Assembly (NCBI GenBank): GCA_026393865.1
Contig: JAPKZI010000228.1
Location: 1-48,593, forward strand
Direction: 5' to 3'
DNA from: Candidatus Aminicenantota bacterium
GTDB taxonomy: Bacteria > Acidobacteriota > Aminicenantia > Aminicenantales > UBA4085
DNA length: 48,593 nt
The notes under the pieces are model-generated. The model saw nothing but the letters and a program-made list of their open reading frames with translations, was not told where the DNA came from and ran no database searches. This document shows positions 1 through 8,788 of this stretch, piece by piece. Position numbers and translations under genes: made by a program. Position 1 is the first letter of the stretch, and each line of letters opens with the position of its first letter.

Positions 1-190
1 TGGCCCTAAGGACCCCATAGCGGAGGGGGGCCCCATCGGCAAGGCCGATGGGGGGAACCGACGGGACTGGTTCCCCAGGGGGCCGTGGGCCACCCTGTCG
101 CCGAGTCGACCAAGAATTTCACCGCCGGAAAAGCCGAAATAAGCAGGCGTTAAGATTTCCGCCAGGGAGCGAGCTTCCGCCCCAAGCCCC
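1..190 (+). repeat. Structured intergenic repeat, copy 1 (family shared with 32817-32957, inverted)
   Basis: Reverse complement aligns to 32817-32957: shared CAGGGGGCCGNGGGCCACCCTGTCGCCGNGTCGAC and GCAGGCGTTAAGATTTCCG..AGGGAGCNAGCTTC. Hairpins include CCCCATCGGCaagGCCGATGGGG and GGGGAACC..GGTTCCCC. Confidence 0.7.
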
Positions 191-841
191 CTATTTGCCC
201 TGTTTGCCGATGGGAAAGATCTTGACCCGCTTTAAAAAGCCGTCACCAAGGCTTTCGCTGGTTATGCCGGGGACTTGGTTGACGGCGATATGAACGATCC
301 GTCGCTCGTAGGGATTCATGAGGTCCAAGATCTCGTTCCGGCCGGTGTCACAGACCTCCCGGGCGACATCCTGGGCGTATTCGCGAAGTCTTTTCTCTTT
401 TCTTTTGCGGAAAAACTCGCAGTCGACCTGAACTTTCTGATTGGAAACCTTGTTCAGGATATGCTGCAAGGCCAGGAGAAGTTCCCCGTCTTTCCAGAGG
501 AGGATTTGTTTGTCCTCCCCGTCGAAAACGACGAAGACGAAGTCGTTCTTCTTTTTGACCTGGTAGCTGAGGTCGAGAGGAAAGACCCGCAGCAGCTTCT
601 GGAGGAAATCGGCCACGGCGTTCTCTTCGGCTTCGATTTTGGGCCAGACGCGGATGACGATTTCTTTGCTGAGCCCGAACAGCTTCGTCTTTTCGGTGAC
701 AATCTCGTAATTGAACTCCGAGCGGAGAATCTTCAGCTTGTGCTCGGCGTGGCCGATGGCCTCCTCGAGATTTTTGCCTTTGAACTCCTTGAGTTCTTCG
801 GCTCCGGGCTCATTTTTTTCTTGGTTTTCCATTGGATTCAA
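191..841 (-). CDS. jag: Jag/KhpB RNA-binding protein (Jag_N, KH, R3H)
   Basis: Jag_N-like N-terminus (KGKNLEEAIGHAEHKL), C-terminal R3H-like segment, adjacent to yidC. Confidence 0.9.
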   Translation of the reverse strand: MNPMENQEKNEPGAEELKEFKGKNLEEAIGHAEHKLKILRSEFNYEIVTEKTKLFGLSKEIVIRVWPKIEAEENAVADFLQKLLRVFPLDLSYQVKKKNDFVFVVFDGEDKQILLWKDGELLLALQHILNKVSNQKVQVDCEFFRKRKEKRLREYAQDVAREVCDTGRNEILDLMNPYERRIVHIAVNQVPGITSESLGDGFLKRVKIFPIGKQGK

Positions 842-2501
842 CCTTTTTCTTGTGAATCATGCTGTTCATGATGTATTGCTGTCCGATCTGAAGGACATTG
901 GATGTCAACCAGTAGAGCACCAACCCGCTCTGAAAATTCATGAAAAAGAAGGTCATGACGACGGGCATGATGAGCATCATCTTGGCTTGGGAGGGATCAG
1001 CCGTCGTGGGGGTCATTTTTTGGGTGATGAACTGTGTCGCGCCCATAAGGAGAGGAGTGATATACAGGGGATCCTTGATCGAAAGGTCCTTGATCCAGAA
1101 GATCCAGGGGCTCTGCCTCAGCTCGATGGCGGCCCGCAACAGACTGAAGAGCCCGAAAAAGACGGGGATCTGGAGGAGCATGGGAAGGCAGCCGCCGGCC
1201 GGATTGACGCCGTTCTCCTTGTAAAGCTTCATCATCTCTTCGTTCATTAGGCGGCGTTGGGCGATATCGGTTTTGGACTTTTTATATTTTGCCCGGAGGG
1301 CTTTGATTTTCGGCTGGAGATCGGCCATTTTGGCCATGGATTTCGTGCTGTGGTAGGTCAGCGGGAAAAAGAGGACCTTGATGATAAAGGTCAAGATGAT
1401 GATTGCGAATCCCCAGTTGGGAACGAATTTATGGATGAATTTCAAGGTCACGAAAAGGATCTCGGCGATGAAGCCGAAGAAACCGAAGCGGACGATCTTT
1501 TTAGCCTCGTGTCCGAACGCCGTCAAGGCGTCGAAGTCCTTCGGCCCGACGAACGCTTTGCCGGGATTGGCCGCCGCCAAAAAGAAATAGGAGACCTTGT
1601 TCTCGACATCCACCTTTAGAAAGGCGGCCGTTCCGGCCCCCGCCGCCGCGGGAAGGAACAGCGCCGCAAAATAGTTGTCGTCGTAGGCGGCCCAATTAAC
1701 GAAATTAAAAGCGCTTTGTTCGGGCTTGTATTTTTTTTCGTCGACCCGGTAGAGATTGGTGGAGGCGAAGACGGTGGCGCCGCCGCCCGATCCGAAGCTC
1801 TGTTTGAGCTCGTTCTCGGAGGGATTGCCGATCCCCGGCCCCCAGAGGATCCGGGGTTCAACGGGTTGGCCGTTCCTCCGGATCGAGACGGCGATGTCGA
1901 AATCATATTTTCCGCCGTAAAAAGTGAATATTTTTTCGATCTCAAGCTCTTTTCCATCCGCGTAATTGAAACGGATCTCGGCTTTTTCTCCGTCTCTTAT
2001 CTCCCGGCTCGAGCCGGTCACCTTATAAAGAGCGCTGTTGTATACGTTCGAAACAATCCCCGGCAAGCCGGCCTTGACCGCGTCGGGAGCATCATCATAC
2101 AGGGAAAACGGAAAGACCCCGGCTTCCTTCGCGGATATCGGAACGAGATCCAGATCTTCTTTTTTATCGTTTTTGTGCTGGCGCAGCTTCCAGTTTGTAA
2201 GAACCCCGCCCTTGTTGCTCCAGACAGCCTGATAGAGCGAGGTGCCGAGCGTTATCTTGTCTTCAGTGGTTGCCTCTATCTGTTTTATATTCAATGGCTT
2301 ATCAGATTTTTTTGCGGGCGGCTGGGGGGCCGCGATGTCGGCCTTTTTTTGTTCCGGGATCGGCTGGTCCTGGCCGGTTTGGACCGGAACCGTCTGCTCG
2401 GCGAGGGTCTGGAGTTCCGGCGATTTTTTAACGATGACGAGTTGCCAGACGAGCAACAGGAGGAAGGAGAGGATGATCGCGAGCACCAGTCTTTTTTCCA
2501 T
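810..2501 (-). CDS. yidC: Membrane protein insertase YidC
   Basis: MEKRLVLAIILSFLLLLVWQ N-terminus, large periplasmic domain, conserved 60KD_IMP core; start trimmed from the longest ORF to MEKRL. Confidence 0.95.
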   Translation of the reverse strand: MEKRLVLAIILSFLLLLVWQLVIVKKSPELQTLAEQTVPVQTGQDQPIPEQKKADIAAPQPPAKKSDKPLNIKQIEATTEDKITLGTSLYQAVWSNKGGVLTNWKLRQHKNDKKEDLDLVPISAKEAGVFPFSLYDDAPDAVKAGLPGIVSNVYNSALYKVTGSSREIRDGEKAEIRFNYADGKELEIEKIFTFYGGKYDFDIAVSIRRNGQPVEPRILWGPGIGNPSENELKQSFGSGGGATVFASTNLYRVDEKKYKPEQSAFNFVNWAAYDDNYFAALFLPAAAGAGTAAFLKVDVENKVSYFFLAAANPGKAFVGPKDFDALTAFGHEAKKIVRFGFFGFIAEILFVTLKFIHKFVPNWGFAIIILTFIIKVLFFPLTYHSTKSMAKMADLQPKIKALRAKYKKSKTDIAQRRLMNEEMMKLYKENGVNPAGGCLPMLLQIPVFFGLFSLLRAAIELRQSPWIFWIKDLSIKDPLYITPLLMGATQFITQKMTPTTADPSQAKMMLIMPVVMTFFFMNFQSGLVLYWLTSNVLQIGQQYIMNSMIHKKKVESNGKPRKK

Positions 2502-2512
2502 GCTAAGACCTC

Positions 2513-2722
2513 TTAAGGGACAGGATCGAGCCCTCCCTCGTGGAAAGGATGGCACCTCAGCAGCCTTTTCAGCCCGAAGACGAGGCCTCTGGCCGGCCCG
2601 TATTTATCGACGGCCTGGGCCATGTAATCCGAGCAGGTCGGATAAAAGCGGCAATGCCTCCCCAGAACAGGAGAGAGAATTCTCTTGTACGTTCGGAGCA
2701 CGAATAATAAAACGGTTTTCAT
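2513..2722 (-). CDS. yidD: Membrane protein insertion efficiency factor YidD
   Basis: YKRILSPVLGRHCRFYPTCSDYMAQAV...RLLRCHPFHEGGLDPVP is the YidD signature. Confidence 0.96.
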   Translation of the reverse strand: MKTVLLFVLRTYKRILSPVLGRHCRFYPTCSDYMAQAVDKYGPARGLVFGLKRLLRCHPFHEGGLDPVP

Positions 2723-2726
2723 GCGC

Positions 2727-3077
2727 TCAACGGCGTTCCCTGATCGCTTGAAGGGCCGACTGATACCGTTCTAACAGGTCCTGCCGGGTCGCGTCCTGAA
2801 TGTCTTTCTTGGCGATCAGTAAAATATCCAACGGATATGTCAACAAATCCTTGTTCCTTCGATACAATGCCCTTATCCTGCGCCTGATCCTGTTGCGTTG
2901 GACAGCGTTTCCGACCTTCTTACTGGTAACGGCGGCCATCCGGGAATGGCCCAGACCGTTGGGAAGATAGATCAGATTGAAGAAACGCCCTCGCGCGCAA
3001 CTGCCTTTTTTGTAAAGATCAGTAAAATCTTTTTTCTTGCGGATCCTCTCGCGAGGACCATAGCTCTCTATCATCAA
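2727..3077 (-). CDS. rnpA: Ribonuclease P protein component
   Basis: [39 protein letters not shown]; located between yidD and rpmH. Confidence 0.95.
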   Translation of the reverse strand: MMIESYGPRERIRKKKDFTDLYKKGSCARGRFFNLIYLPNGLGHSRMAAVTSKKVGNAVQRNRIRRRIRALYRRNKDLLTYPLDILLIAKKDIQDATRQDLLERYQSALQAIRERR

Positions 3078-3208
3078 ACAGCGAGGCGCTTCCGGCCTTT
3101 CTGTCTTCGTCTCTTGATGACTTTCTGCCCGCCTTTGGTGCTCATGCGGACCAGGAATCCATGGTCTTTTTTTCTTTTTCTGTTGTTCGGTCGGAATGTT
3201 GGCTTCAT
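3074..3208 (-). CDS. rpmH: 50S ribosomal protein L34 (44 aa; absent from the supplied ORF track)
   Basis: Hand translation: [48 protein letters not shown]-type overlap with rnpA. Confidence 0.95.
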   Translation of the reverse strand: MKPTFRPNNRKRKKDHGFLVRMSTKGGQKVIKRRRQKGRKRLAV

Positions 3209-3470
3209 CGTCTTCGGTCCTTTAAGGACGCTATGTTAATAGACCTCTCGATTTCTGTCAAGCCGGATTTCAACTTCCCGGGCGCCGCCCGCGTGGCCTG
3301 AAGCAAAATTGAACAATCTCGAATATCTCCATATCTTATTCTTAATAATATATTTATAAAGAATAAAGCTGGCTTGTGTCCATAAATTGAACTTTTTTTA
3401 ACAGCTACGGTTCTCGTCTAAAATGCTATTCATGTTATTGATAATATTATATTTAATAAATATATTCAGT

Positions 3471-3487
3471 TTGGCACCTTTATTGCA
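3471..3487 (+). promoter_or_regulatory. Sigma-54 (-24/-12) promoter
   Basis: TTGGCAC-CTTTA-TTGCA: GG and GC dinucleotides exactly 10 nt apart, downstream of an AT-rich tract and directly before a + strand ORF. Confidence 0.75.
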
Positions 3488-3499
3488 GTTCCTCGAGAC

Positions 3500-3730
3500 A
3501 TGGAAACGATAGTCGAAGATGTCATGGCCGACTACTTCAAGGGCATCCTTCAAAGAACCTTGCGGCGGGACACCGCGGAATCGAGGTCTCTTCCCAGCCT
3601 GGAAGACCTGTTCGAAGACTACACCCGCTATGTGCTGCGGATCACGTCCAACAACATCGCCCTCACCTCCCGGATCCTGAGGATCTCGCGTTCGGCCCTC
3701 TACCGCCGCCTCAGCCGCGGCGGCCATTAA
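3500..3730 (+). CDS. Small stand-alone Fis-type HTH (HTH_8-like) protein
   Basis: LEDLFEDYTRYVLRITSNNIALTSRILRISRSALYRRLSR resembles the C-terminal DNA-binding domain of NtrC-type activators; no AAA+ or receiver domain. Alternative start at 3524 (MADYFKG). Confidence 0.7.
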   Translation: METIVEDVMADYFKGILQRTLRRDTAESRSLPSLEDLFEDYTRYVLRITSNNIALTSRILRISRSALYRRLSRGGH

Positions 3731-3762
3731 AATTTCAGGCCCTGTTCTTTTTTATGGGGGCT

Positions 3763-3925
3763 CGAAGTCAAGGGACGAGCCTTCGGCTCGCCACTCGCCC
3801 GTGGCTTGTACCCACGGGCGAGTACGGCGGAAGTGGACCCCCGGGCAATGCCCGGGGCACTCACCCGCGATGTAAATGCGCGGCTGAGTACGGCGGAAGC
3901 GGATCCCCAGACAAAGCCTGGGGCC
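3763..3925 (+). repeat. Tandem hairpin repeat element, two diverged units
   Basis: ACTCG..CGAGT and ACTCA..TGAGT stems, each followed by ACGGCGGAAGYGGA and a CCCC..GGGG hairpin; inverted homologous copy at 33893-33993. Confidence 0.75.
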
Positions 3926-4064
3926 CCTGCCGCCGCCCCGGCCGCCGAGGAAGGGGAGAGAGCCGAATTTCAATCCTCGCCTTCCTATCCAGGCGACGGA
4001 CAGGCCGCAATGACCGCGGGTCTAAGATCTCCGCCGGTCGCTAGTTTATTTCCGGTGCTTCTTG

Positions 4065-4093
4065 TTGACTCTTCACGGGGAATCGATTATAAT
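4065..4093 (+). promoter_or_regulatory. Sigma-70 type promoter for carD
   Basis: TTGACT - 17 nt - TATAAT; -10 element ends 8 nt before the ATG at 4102. Confidence 0.75.
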
Positions 4094-4101
4094 GAAAGTT
4101 C

Positions 4102-4620
4102 ATGAACTCCCTGAAGATTGGTGATAGAGTCATTTATCCCAATCAAGGCCTTGGCGTCATTGAAGACATCCAGGATGAGGCCTATAACGGAGAGCGGTTT
4201 CGCATCCTCCATCTGAGGATCCTGACCAACAACACCCTCGTCCTCGTCCCTTCCGCCTCCATCGAAGAGATCGGCATCCGCAAACTCATTTCCGAACGCG
4301 CCGTCAAAGAGATCTTCGACTACATGAAGAACGGAGAAGTGGAAGTGAGCATGAACTGGAAAGGCCGCTACAAGGAGCATGTGAACCTGATGAGGTCGGG
4401 GACGATCCTGGACATGGTCGCGGTCCTGAAGAGCCTCTACTACCTCAGCCTGATCAAGCCCCTCTCGTTCCGCGAGAAGAAGATGATGGAAAAGGCCAAG
4501 GAACTGATCGTCACCGAGATCTCCGAGGCGGCCTCGCTTCCCTCCACCCAGATCGAGAGGAAGATCACCCACACGCTCTCGCACTGTTTCAAAGACGTTA
4601 AAGCCGGCTTGGACATCTGA
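4102..4620 (+). CDS. carD: CarD/CdnL family transcriptional regulator
   Basis: N-terminal CarD/TRCF RNAP-interaction domain (GDRVIYPNQGLGVIEDI) and helical C-terminus. Confidence 0.92.
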   Translation: MNSLKIGDRVIYPNQGLGVIEDIQDEAYNGERFRILHLRILTNNTLVLVPSASIEEIGIRKLISERAVKEIFDYMKNGEVEVSMNWKGRYKEHVNLMRSGTILDMVAVLKSLYYLSLIKPLSFREKKMMEKAKELIVTEISEAASLPSTQIERKITHTLSHCFKDVKAGLDI

Positions 4621-4631
4621 ACTCCGCCGCC

Positions 4632-5882
4632 ATGGTCTTACCGTCGATCCTCCTCTTCGTGGTCTTTCTCATCGCCAGCGCCTTTTTTTCATCGTCCGAG
4701 ACCGCCTTCGTCGGCTCCAACACATACACCCTGGATTATCTGGAAAAGAAGGGTTCAAAACGGGCCGGGGCGGTGAAAAGGATTCTCGCGCGCCTTGACG
4801 ATTTTCTGGCAACCGTCCTCATCGGGAACACGCTCGTCAACGCCGCCGCCGCGTCCGTGGCGACCTCCTTCTTTGTCTCCTTCATCCCCGACCGGGAAAC
4901 GGCCGTCCTGCTGGCCACGATCGCCACGACGCTCCTGCTTCTGTTCTTTTCCGAGATCAATCCCAAGATCTACGCAGCCTACAATCCGCTGAAGATCTCA
5001 TTCATCTTCATCAAGCCCATCCGGGCGCTCATGATCCTCTTCTATCCTTTCGTCAAGGCCTTCACTTTCCTCTCCAGCCTGCTTTTTCCCTCGACCGAGA
5101 GGGGCCCCGCGGGGATGGCCCATTCCATCACCATGGACGAGACCAAGGTGCTGCTGACGTCGGGGATCAAGGGGATGTCGGCCTTTCATAAAAAGATGAT
5201 CGCCGAGATTCTGAACATCGCCTCGCGGCCGGTGAAGGAGATCATGACCCCGCGGCCGCAGATCAAGGCCATCGAAATCGGGGCGACCCGCCAGCAGATC
5301 CTCGACGCCGTCCTCGGCGAGGAATTCTCGCGGTTCCCCGTTTTTCGCGGCCGGCTGGACCACATCGAGGGGCTCATCCACACCAAGGACATCATCCCTT
5401 ATCTGACCGAAGCCAAGGACTTCGACTTGTCGAAGATCCTCCGCAAGCCCTTTTTCGTCCCGGAATCGGCTTCGGTCGAAAAGGTCCTGATCCAGATGAA
5501 GGAGAATGCCGTCCATCTCGCCTTCGTGGTCGACGAGTTCGGCAACATGGAAGGGATCGTCACGCTCGAGGACATCATCGAGGAGGTCGTCGGAGAGATC
5601 CGGGACGAATACGACGCCAAAGAGGAGGACTGGTTCACGCCGGCCGGCGAGAACGCCTTCCTCATCAAAGGCGCCGCCGGCATCAAGGAGATCAACGAGC
5701 GCCTGACCCTGGAGCTTCCAGAGAGCGGGGAATATACGACGCTGGCCGGATTCTTTCTTTACGAGTTCGGCCGGATCCCGGGCGAGAGGGACGCGTTGAC
5801 CTTCAAGGGTCGCCGCTTCGTCGTGGAAAAAATGAATAAGAGGCATATCAGCCTGATCCGGGTGGACCTCACCCATGGCTGA
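4632..5882 (+). CDS. HlyC/CorC family protein (DUF21 + CBS pair + CorC_HlyC)
   Basis: AFFSSSETAFVGSN N-terminus, CBS-type region (VVDEFGNMEGIVTLEDIIEEVVGEIRDE), C-terminal transporter-associated domain. Confidence 0.93.
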   Translation: MVLPSILLFVVFLIASAFFSSSETAFVGSNTYTLDYLEKKGSKRAGAVKRILARLDDFLATVLIGNTLVNAAAASVATSFFVSFIPDRETAVLLATIATTLLLLFFSEINPKIYAAYNPLKISFIFIKPIRALMILFYPFVKAFTFLSSLLFPSTERGPAGMAHSITMDETKVLLTSGIKGMSAFHKKMIAEILNIASRPVKEIMTPRPQIKAIEIGATRQQILDAVLGEEFSRFPVFRGRLDHIEGLIHTKDIIPYLTEAKDFDLSKILRKPFFVPESASVEKVLIQMKENAVHLAFVVDEFGNMEGIVTLEDIIEEVVGEIRDEYDAKEEDWFTPAGENAFLIKGAAGIKEINERLTLELPESGEYTTLAGFFLYEFGRIPGERDALTFKGRRFVVEKMNKRHISLIRVDLTHG

Positions 5883-6348
5883 GAAGACCGGTCCCGGCCG
5901 GACAATCGCGGTCAACAAGACGGCCTTTTTCCATTATGCGATCGTCGAAACCCTCGAGGCGGGCATCGAACTCCAGGGGAGCGAAGTAAAATCCATCAAA
6001 GAAGGGGGGATCAGCCTGAAGGAGAGCTTCGCCGAGATCAAGAACGGCCAAGCCTTCCTCTTGAACTGCCACATCAGCCCCTATGAACCGGCCAACCGGT
6101 TCAACCACGACCCGATCCGGCCGAAAAGGCTCCTCCTCCACCGCCGGGAGATCAAACGCCTCACGGGAAAAATCAAGGAAAAAGGTTTGACCCTGATCCC
6201 GACCAAGGTCGTCGTCAACGAGAAGGGCCGGATCAAGCTCGAAGTCTCGCTGGCCAAGGGCAAGAAAGCCTACGAAAAGAAAGAAGCCATCAAGGAGCGC
6301 GACCGGAACAGGGAGCTTCGAGCGGTTTTAAAACACGCCCGGCGATAG
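5875..6348 (+). CDS. smpB: SsrA-binding protein SmpB
   Basis: AVNKTAFFHYAIVETLEAGIELQGSEVKSIKEGGISLKESFAEI...HISPYEPANRFNHDPIRPKRLLLHRREI; ends in TAG. Confidence 0.97.
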   Translation: MAEKTGPGRTIAVNKTAFFHYAIVETLEAGIELQGSEVKSIKEGGISLKESFAEIKNGQAFLLNCHISPYEPANRFNHDPIRPKRLLLHRREIKRLTGKIKEKGLTLIPTKVVVNEKGRIKLEVSLAKGKKAYEKKEAIKERDRNRELRAVLKHARR

Positions 6349-6424
6349 TTCGCCTCCCTCCTCGCCGCGCATCGCCTGCGGCGGCGGAATCATGACAAAA
6401 GGACGAGAGGCTGAAGAACTTCAG

Positions 6425-6445
6425 GGGGACCCGTCCGGCGTCCCC
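6425..6445. terminator. Hairpin between convergent genes (possible terminator)
   Basis: GGGGAC-9 nt-GTCCCC between smpB and the minus-strand SGNH gene; no T tract. Confidence 0.3.
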
Positions 6446-6456
6446 GGTCCGAAGCC

Positions 6457-7755
6457 CTAGGCTTCGCTTTTTCCGCCCTGGTCTTCACGGTCCTGGGAGG
6501 ATTTCCCGAAAGACGGGGCGGGGCGGGACGCCTCGGCGTCGAAGATGTTCAGCCTGATCAATTCCTCGGCCACATAAAACCCGATGATATCGAATGTCTT
6601 CTGCCGGTAATGGACCTCATCCGAGAAAAATTCGAGGGTCTTGGGGATGCGCGGCTCCAGGTCGATCAGGGCAATGTCCCTCTGCCGGGCGATCTCCCGC
6701 AGGGCATCATTATAGGCCTTCATCCCCCGGACGGCCGTGGCCACGGACCAGCGCTTGCCCTTGCCGATCGCTTCGGTGTTAACCATGTGAAAGGCGGCTT
6801 TTTCTTCGGCGGTGAACTGGTCCTTCAGCAAATAGGGTTGGGTCATTAAGACCACTCTGGTTCCGTCGGTTTCCGCCAGATCGATGAGGCTGTTGATATT
6901 TCTTTTGAAGGGGACCAAGCCCGGGAAATCCGTCTGGTCGATGACCTGGCGAGGCTTCGCGTACCAGAAATCACCAAGCATCTCCAGGATCGTTTCCGGG
7001 AGGCTCCGGCGGCTGACGAGATTTTTCAGCGGTCCGTAGAAGTGGCCGTAGTCCTCTCGGAACGGCCCGCGGCTGAAGTAGGAAAAATCCGCGTTTTGGA
7101 GGAGGTCGTTGATGGCATGCATGACCAGAACGGCCCGGGGTCTGACGGACCGTAAATTCACGGCGTAGTTCATCAGGGAATGAAGGGACGTGTACCACAT
7201 CATCCCCATGTTCAGCACATCGATCTTTTCATTTTCGTACCGGCGGCGCAAGGCCGCTTCGACCCGGGAAGGCCAGTCGCGGCCGGCCGGATCCTTGAAC
7301 TGCGTGGTCGACCCTCCGAGGCACATCAGGACCGAGCGGCCTGGGGCCGCGGTCCGGTAAGAGTCCGGAAGCCGGGGCGGATTGAGCTGAAAATAGGGAT
7401 GATACTCCTGCAGCTTGACCGGCCCGCGGAGCGCCTTCTCATAAAAATATGTGACGAACGGATAAACCAAAAAGAGCCCCAGAATGATCCCGGCGAAGGG
7501 GAGCATCGCCTGGCCGGGGGACAGTTTTCCTTTTTTCACGCTTCGATAGAGCCGGAGGATTCCAAGGACGCTCAGGGGAACCAAGATCCGCGCGCCCCAA
7601 GAGATCAGGCCCACATAGAAGGGCTTGAAACGCGCCAGGGCCTCAGGATCCGGGAAATAGAAACCGACATAAACATATCCGGCCAAAGAAAGAAAAAGCA
7701 GGAGGATAATGAGTTCACGGCGGGAAGGCTTCGTTTTTCCGAGGCGATCGCTCAT
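6457..7755 (-). CDS. Membrane-anchored SGNH/GDSL-type hydrolase-like protein
   Basis: N-terminal TM helices, then LMCLGGSTTQ (block I-like), HAINDLL and FFSDEVHY segments. Confidence 0.7.
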   Translation of the reverse strand: MSDRLGKTKPSRRELIILLLFLSLAGYVYVGFYFPDPEALARFKPFYVGLISWGARILVPLSVLGILRLYRSVKKGKLSPGQAMLPFAGIILGLFLVYPFVTYFYEKALRGPVKLQEYHPYFQLNPPRLPDSYRTAAPGRSVLMCLGGSTTQFKDPAGRDWPSRVEAALRRRYENEKIDVLNMGMMWYTSLHSLMNYAVNLRSVRPRAVLVMHAINDLLQNADFSYFSRGPFREDYGHFYGPLKNLVSRRSLPETILEMLGDFWYAKPRQVIDQTDFPGLVPFKRNINSLIDLAETDGTRVVLMTQPYLLKDQFTAEEKAAFHMVNTEAIGKGKRWSVATAVRGMKAYNDALREIARQRDIALIDLEPRIPKTLEFFSDEVHYRQKTFDIIGFYVAEELIRLNIFDAEASRPAPSFGKSSQDREDQGGKSEA

Positions 7756-7840
7756 GGGTCGCGTTTAAGCTTATCGCCGGTCTGGATTCCAAGTCAAGGA
7801 GAACGGTTCATCGATAGGGGCGGGGGAAGTTCGCCGGGGA

Positions 7841-8788
7841 TTACCGTCCGCCCAGCGACAGATCTCCGGCCAAACGGATGGCCTCCCGCAGACTGCGGGG
7901 ATCGGCCAGATTCTTTCCGGCGATGTCGAAGGCCGTGCCGTGGTCGGGCGAGGTCCGGACGAAGGGCAGGCCGAGGGTGACGTTGACCCCCGACTCGAAG
8001 GCCGCCAGCTTGAACGGGATCAATCCCTGGTCATGATAGAGGGCGATGACGATCCTCTCCGGGTGGCCGAGGGCGCCGCGAAAAACGACGTCGGGCGGAT
8101 AAGGACCGCTGATCCTCATTCCCGAGGCCCGCGCTTCTTCGATGGCGGGAAGGAGCGCGTCCCTTTCCTCGTTTCCGAGCAACCCGTCTTCTCCGGCGTG
8201 GGGATTCAAGCCCGCGACAAGGAACTCGAAGGCCTCCGGCCGGACCTTCTCCAGGCCGTCGCGGAGGACGCGGAAAAAGCGCTCGCAATTCTTCCTTGTC
8301 ACGAGGGCGACAGCTTCTTTGAGAGGGCGGTGGTGGCTGAGAAGGGCGACCTTCATCGCCTCGGACCAGAAGGTCATGACGGCTCCGGGATAGAGCTGTT
8401 CAAGATAATCCGTGTGGCCGCGCCAGGAAATCCCGGCCAGTCCCCAGGCACGCTTGGAGACGGGGGCCGTCACGATCGCCGCGAGCTCGCCCTTCCGCGC
8501 GGATTCGACGGCCTCCCGGAAGTACCGAAAGGACGCGTCGCCGTTGTCCCTGTCGGGCGCTCCCTTTTTTGCCGCGCTCCGCGGATAGGGGATATCCCGG
8601 ATCGTCAACTTTGTCCGTTCGAGCTTCAGACCGAGAATCTCCTCCATATCCTCCAAGACGGCCATCGACCCGAAAAGGACGTATTCCGCGGCAGGCAGGG
8701 AGGCTAGGTCCGAGAGGGATTTGAGGACGATCTCAGGGCCGATGCCGCCGGGATCCCCGAACGTGATCCCGATCCGGGAAAGGCTCAT
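7841..8788 (-). CDS. pdxA: 4-hydroxythreonine-4-phosphate dehydrogenase
   Basis: ITFGDPGGIGPEIVLKSL; HTDYLEQL; GLNPHAGEDGLLGNEE; LYHDQGLIPFKLAAFESGVNVTLGLPFVRTSPDHGTAFDIAGK. Confidence 0.96.
   Translation of the reverse strand: MSLSRIGITFGDPGGIGPEIVLKSLSDLASLPAAEYVLFGSMAVLEDMEEILGLKLERTKLTIRDIPYPRSAAKKGAPDRDNGDASFRYFREAVESARKGELAAIVTAPVSKRAWGLAGISWRGHTDYLEQLYPGAVMTFWSEAMKVALLSHHRPLKEAVALVTRKNCERFFRVLRDGLEKVRPEAFEFLVAGLNPHAGEDGLLGNEERDALLPAIEEARASGMRISGPYPPDVVFRGALGHPERIVIALYHDQGLIPFKLAAFESGVNVTLGLPFVRTSPDHGTAFDIAGKNLADPRSLREAIRLAGDLSLGGR

Noticed and set aside
1-190. Integron attC-like site because of GTTAAG/CTTAAC-type blocks
   Set aside because: Does not fit the R'/R'' consensus and no integrase or cassette array is present.
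3209-3500. oriC in the AT-rich stretch next to rpmH
   Set aside because: No cluster of TTATCCACA-type DnaA boxes and no dnaA gene adjacent; the tract is better explained by promoters.
3754-4105. ORFs 3754-4044 and 3806-4105 (+)
   Set aside because: They translate the hairpin repeat element; composition and lack of recognisable domains argue against coding.
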